Source: TMP-24 sp964600685 (GTDB taxonomy: Bacteria; Pseudomonadota; Alphaproteobacteria; Rhodobacterales; Rhodobacteraceae). From it: 64,000 nt of DNA. The notes under the pieces were generated by a model that worked only from the letters and a program-made list of their open reading frames with translations, was not told where the DNA came from and ran no database searches. The stretch's first letter is position 1. Every line of letters starts with the position of its first letter. Both the position numbers and the translations under genes were made by a program. The stretch lies in the NCBI GenBank assembly GCA_964600685.1, contig CAZRKU010000001.1:1-64000 (forward strand). The letters run 5' to 3'. This document shows positions 62,142 through 64,000 of the stretch, one piece after another.

Positions 62142-63181
62142 TGAGATTCGCAATCGTCGGAGCCGGCGCAATCGCGCAACTGCGGAAGATGGCCATCGGC
62201 ATGATGCCGGGCGCACGCCTTGCCGGGGTCTTCGACATCGTGCCGGAGCGGGCCGCGGCACTGGCCGGACAGGCCACGGTCTTCGGTTCGGTCGAGGCGC
62301 TGGTCGCGTCGGAGGCGGTCGATGCGGTCATCATCTGCACGCCGCCGCATACCCATGCCGACATCGCCATCGCCGCGCTGGAGGCGGGAAAACATGTGAT
62401 CGTCGAAAAACCGATGGCCAATTCGCTCGAGGCCGGCCGGCGCATGATCGCGGCGGCACGCAAGCATGGCCGGCTGCTGACCGTGGGCTTCAACCACCGC
62501 TATTTCCCGGCGATCAAGGATCTCAGCGATGCCGTCACCTCGGGGGCCATCGGGACTTTGACCCATGTCAAGGGCTATGCCGGTCACGCCGGGCTGGCCG
62601 AGTTCAAGGCGCCGTGGATGTATGACAAGCAGATCATGGGCGGCGGCGCGCTGATGGACAACGGTATCCACATGATCGACCTCGTGCAGCATGTCATGGG
62701 GCCGGTGAGTTCGGTGTTCGGCAGGGTGCTGGACCGGACCTGGCAGATCGACCGGGTCGAGGACAATGGCTATGCGATCCTGACCGGAGCCGACGGCGTG
62801 GTCGGCACGCTCGGCGCGAGCTGGACGGAGTGGAAGGGCTATCATTTCTTCGTCGAGGCCTATGGCACGCATGGCATGGCACGGGCCTATTACGCCCCGA
62901 TGATGTCCACGATCATCACGCTCGACCGCCCCGGCGCAACGCCGCGCAAGAAGCGCAACTTCTACCTGCCGCTGATCTTGCGCGAGAAGTTCCGGGGCTG
63001 GCAATCCACCGCCGCCCAGACCCTGGCCGAGGAGATGACCGACTTCATCGCCCTCGCCGGGGGCGGCGACGGCGGCCGCATCGCCCGCGCCGAGGAGGGG
63101 TTCCGGGCGATCGAGATCGGCCATGCGGTCTATGCCTCGTCCGAAAGCGGGGCGCCCACGATTCTCGCCGACAGGGTGTAG
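62138..63181 (+). CDS. Gfo/Idh/MocA family sugar oxidoreductase, second copy
   Basis: 347 aa. NAD(P) motif FAIVGAGAIAQLRKMAIGMM; EKP motif HVIVEKPMANSLEAGRRMIA; substrate region GGGALMDNGIHMIDLVQHVM with the conserved Asp and His. It is more canonical than the first copy. It is followed after four bases by a GT2-like gene, repeating the oxidoreductase-GT2-like order seen at 55958-57840. Likely modifies a nucleotide sugar or the growing glycan. Confidence 0.9.
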   Translation: MMRFAIVGAGAIAQLRKMAIGMMPGARLAGVFDIVPERAAALAGQATVFGSVEALVASEAVDAVIICTPPHTHADIAIAALEAGKHVIVEKPMANSLEAGRRMIAAARKHGRLLTVGFNHRYFPAIKDLSDAVTSGAIGTLTHVKGYAGHAGLAEFKAPWMYDKQIMGGGALMDNGIHMIDLVQHVMGPVSSVFGRVLDRTWQIDRVEDNGYAILTGADGVVGTLGASWTEWKGYHFFVEAYGTHGMARAYYAPMMSTIITLDRPGATPRKKRNFYLPLILREKFRGWQSTAAQTLAEEMTDFIALAGGGDGGRIARAEEGFRAIEIGHAVYASSESGAPTILADRV

Positions 63182-63185
63182 CGGG

Positions 63186-64000
63186 ATGCCTGTTGCCGTG
63201 CCCCCGGCGCTCTCGGTCATTGTCATCGTCCGCGACCCGAACGATTCTCCGGCCGCGGTGCTCGATGCGCTCGACCGGCAGCGCAATGGCGACTCCGTCG
63301 AGATCATCGTCGCGGACGGAAGGCCAACGGACCTGTCGGGGCGGGCCGGCGAACCGCTGCCCGGATCGCCGGCGGTGATCCGCGCGCCCGGCCTCAACAT
63401 GCCGCGGCTGAAGGCGCGCGGCGCCGAGGCGGCGCGCGGCACGGCGCTGGCCTTCCTCGAACCGAAGGGCGTACCGCGCGATGGCTGGCTGGCCGCGGCG
63501 CGGCGCGGCCTGGCCGCGGCGCCGGGCGCCGCGCTTGGCGGCGCGGTGTTTCTCGATGCACCGGCGACCCCGGCCAATGCCGCGGCGTTCCTGTTCGAAT
63601 ATTCGGTCTTCTCGCCCGAACAGATGGCCCGGGGCGACACGGTCGATCTGCCGGGCAACAACATGGTGCTGCCGCGCGCCGCGCTGTTTGCCCATTGCGG
63701 CGACATCCTGGCCAGCGAGGGCCTGAACAAGCCCTTCTGCCAGCAGCGGCTGGTGGGCGCCGGCATCGCGCTGCGGATGCTGCCCGACATGCAGATCGGC
63801 ATGAAGACCGCCCACCGCATCGGCCCCCTCCTGCGCAGCCGGATGCGCTATGCCCGCTGCTTCGGCGGGACGCGGATCGCGCTCTGCGCCCCGCCTCGGC
63901 GCTGGCGCTACCGGCTGGGTTCGCCCGCCGTGCCGGTCCTGATCCTGGCCAAGCAGGTGCGCGGCATCGTCCGCGCCCGGCGGGTGCCGCGCGACGGCCG
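63186..64000 (+). CDS. GT2-fold glycosyltransferase-like protein, paralogue D (3' end beyond window)
   Basis: 271 codons visible with no stop before the window end. Begins ALSVIVIVRDPNDSPAAVLD and VEIIVADGRPTDLSG. The DxD position reads EPK (residues 92-94, ALAFLEPKGVPRDGWLAAAR). Aligned segments GGAVFLDAPATPANAAAFLF, EYSVFSPE and DLPGNNMVLPRAALF closely follow paralogue A. C-terminal RMRYARCFGGTRIALCAPPR and LILAKQVRGIVRARR match the shared plan. The start at 63186 is four bases after the previous stop. Confidence 0.8.
   Translation, partial: MPVAVPPALSVIVIVRDPNDSPAAVLDALDRQRNGDSVEIIVADGRPTDLSGRAGEPLPGSPAVIRAPGLNMPRLKARGAEAARGTALAFLEPKGVPRDGWLAAARRGLAAAPGAALGGAVFLDAPATPANAAAFLFEYSVFSPEQMARGDTVDLPGNNMVLPRAALFAHCGDILASEGLNKPFCQQRLVGAGIALRMLPDMQIGMKTAHRIGPLLRSRMRYARCFGGTRIALCAPPRRWRYRLGSPAVPVLILAKQVRGIVRARRVPRDG

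Overview
The window is GC-rich chromosomal DNA from an alphaproteobacterium, almost certainly a member of the Rhodobacteraceae/Paracoccaceae/Roseobacter group. The evidence is the heterotetrameric sarcosine oxidase operon (soxBDAG), the dnaG-rpoD pair, the hisB-hisH...hisA-hisF-hisE order, the MerR regulator next to a long acyl-CoA dehydrogenase, a two-domain malic enzyme, and an intergenic repeat with a GGAC-CAGAATGAA core. No species can be named. No phage, plasmid functions, rRNA or CRISPR array was seen. One tRNA (Glu) is present, and one 100-N scaffold gap lies at 26621-26720.

Layout. 1-8.6 kb (minus strand): 5' part of rpoD, dnaG, then soxG, soxA, soxD and soxB. 8.8-10.2 kb: glutamate dehydrogenase. 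10.7-13.7 kb: three TadE/TadG-like secreted pseudopilin-type genes, one with a von Willebrand A domain. 13.8-20 kb: pirin, a TetR regulator with an operator over its promoter, a small lipoprotein, hom, glpX, recJ and tRNA-Glu. 20.2-25.3 kb: histidine genes hisB-hisH-hisA-hisF-hisE, interrupted by a glutaminase and two small DUF genes. 25.3-39.5 kb: fatty-acid/acyl-CoA metabolism (two thioesterases, two MerR regulators, acyl-CoA dehydrogenase, thiolase, two cupins, FadJ-like protein, acyl-CoA ligase) plus a sulfotransferase/EamA pair and an apparent pseudo-metallopeptidase. 39.5-44.5 kb (minus): nucleoside salvage cdd-deoA-deoB-(truncated add)-upp plus a SPOR protein. 44.7-52.4 kb: VOC-cupin fusion, maeB, prpE, a sigma-54-type AAA+ regulator lacking the GAFTGA loop, and nadK. 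52.4-64 kb: a glycan biosynthesis region that runs off the right end.

How the genes work together. Sarcosine oxidase demethylates sarcosine to glycine; GdhA, GlsA and HisH handle glutamate and glutamine nitrogen. The MerR-controlled acyl-CoA dehydrogenase, thiolase and FadJ supply a beta-oxidation route. PrpE and MaeB feed propionyl-CoA and C4 acids into central metabolism. The cdd/deoA/deoB/upp set recycles pyrimidine nucleosides.

The most unusual region is 52.9-64 kb. Four diverged GT2-fold proteins share a C-terminal architecture, but their usual DxD metal site reads EDH, EDT, SAH or EPK. They are interleaved with two Gfo/Idh/MocA oxidoreductases, two GT4 glycosyltransferases, a zinc-ribbon methyltransferase and a GT-C-like membrane protein. 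Genes from 55958 onward overlap or nearly touch and probably form one transcript. Other notable points are a decayed adenosine deaminase, a false assembly gap inside a MerR gene, and several palindromic operator candidates.
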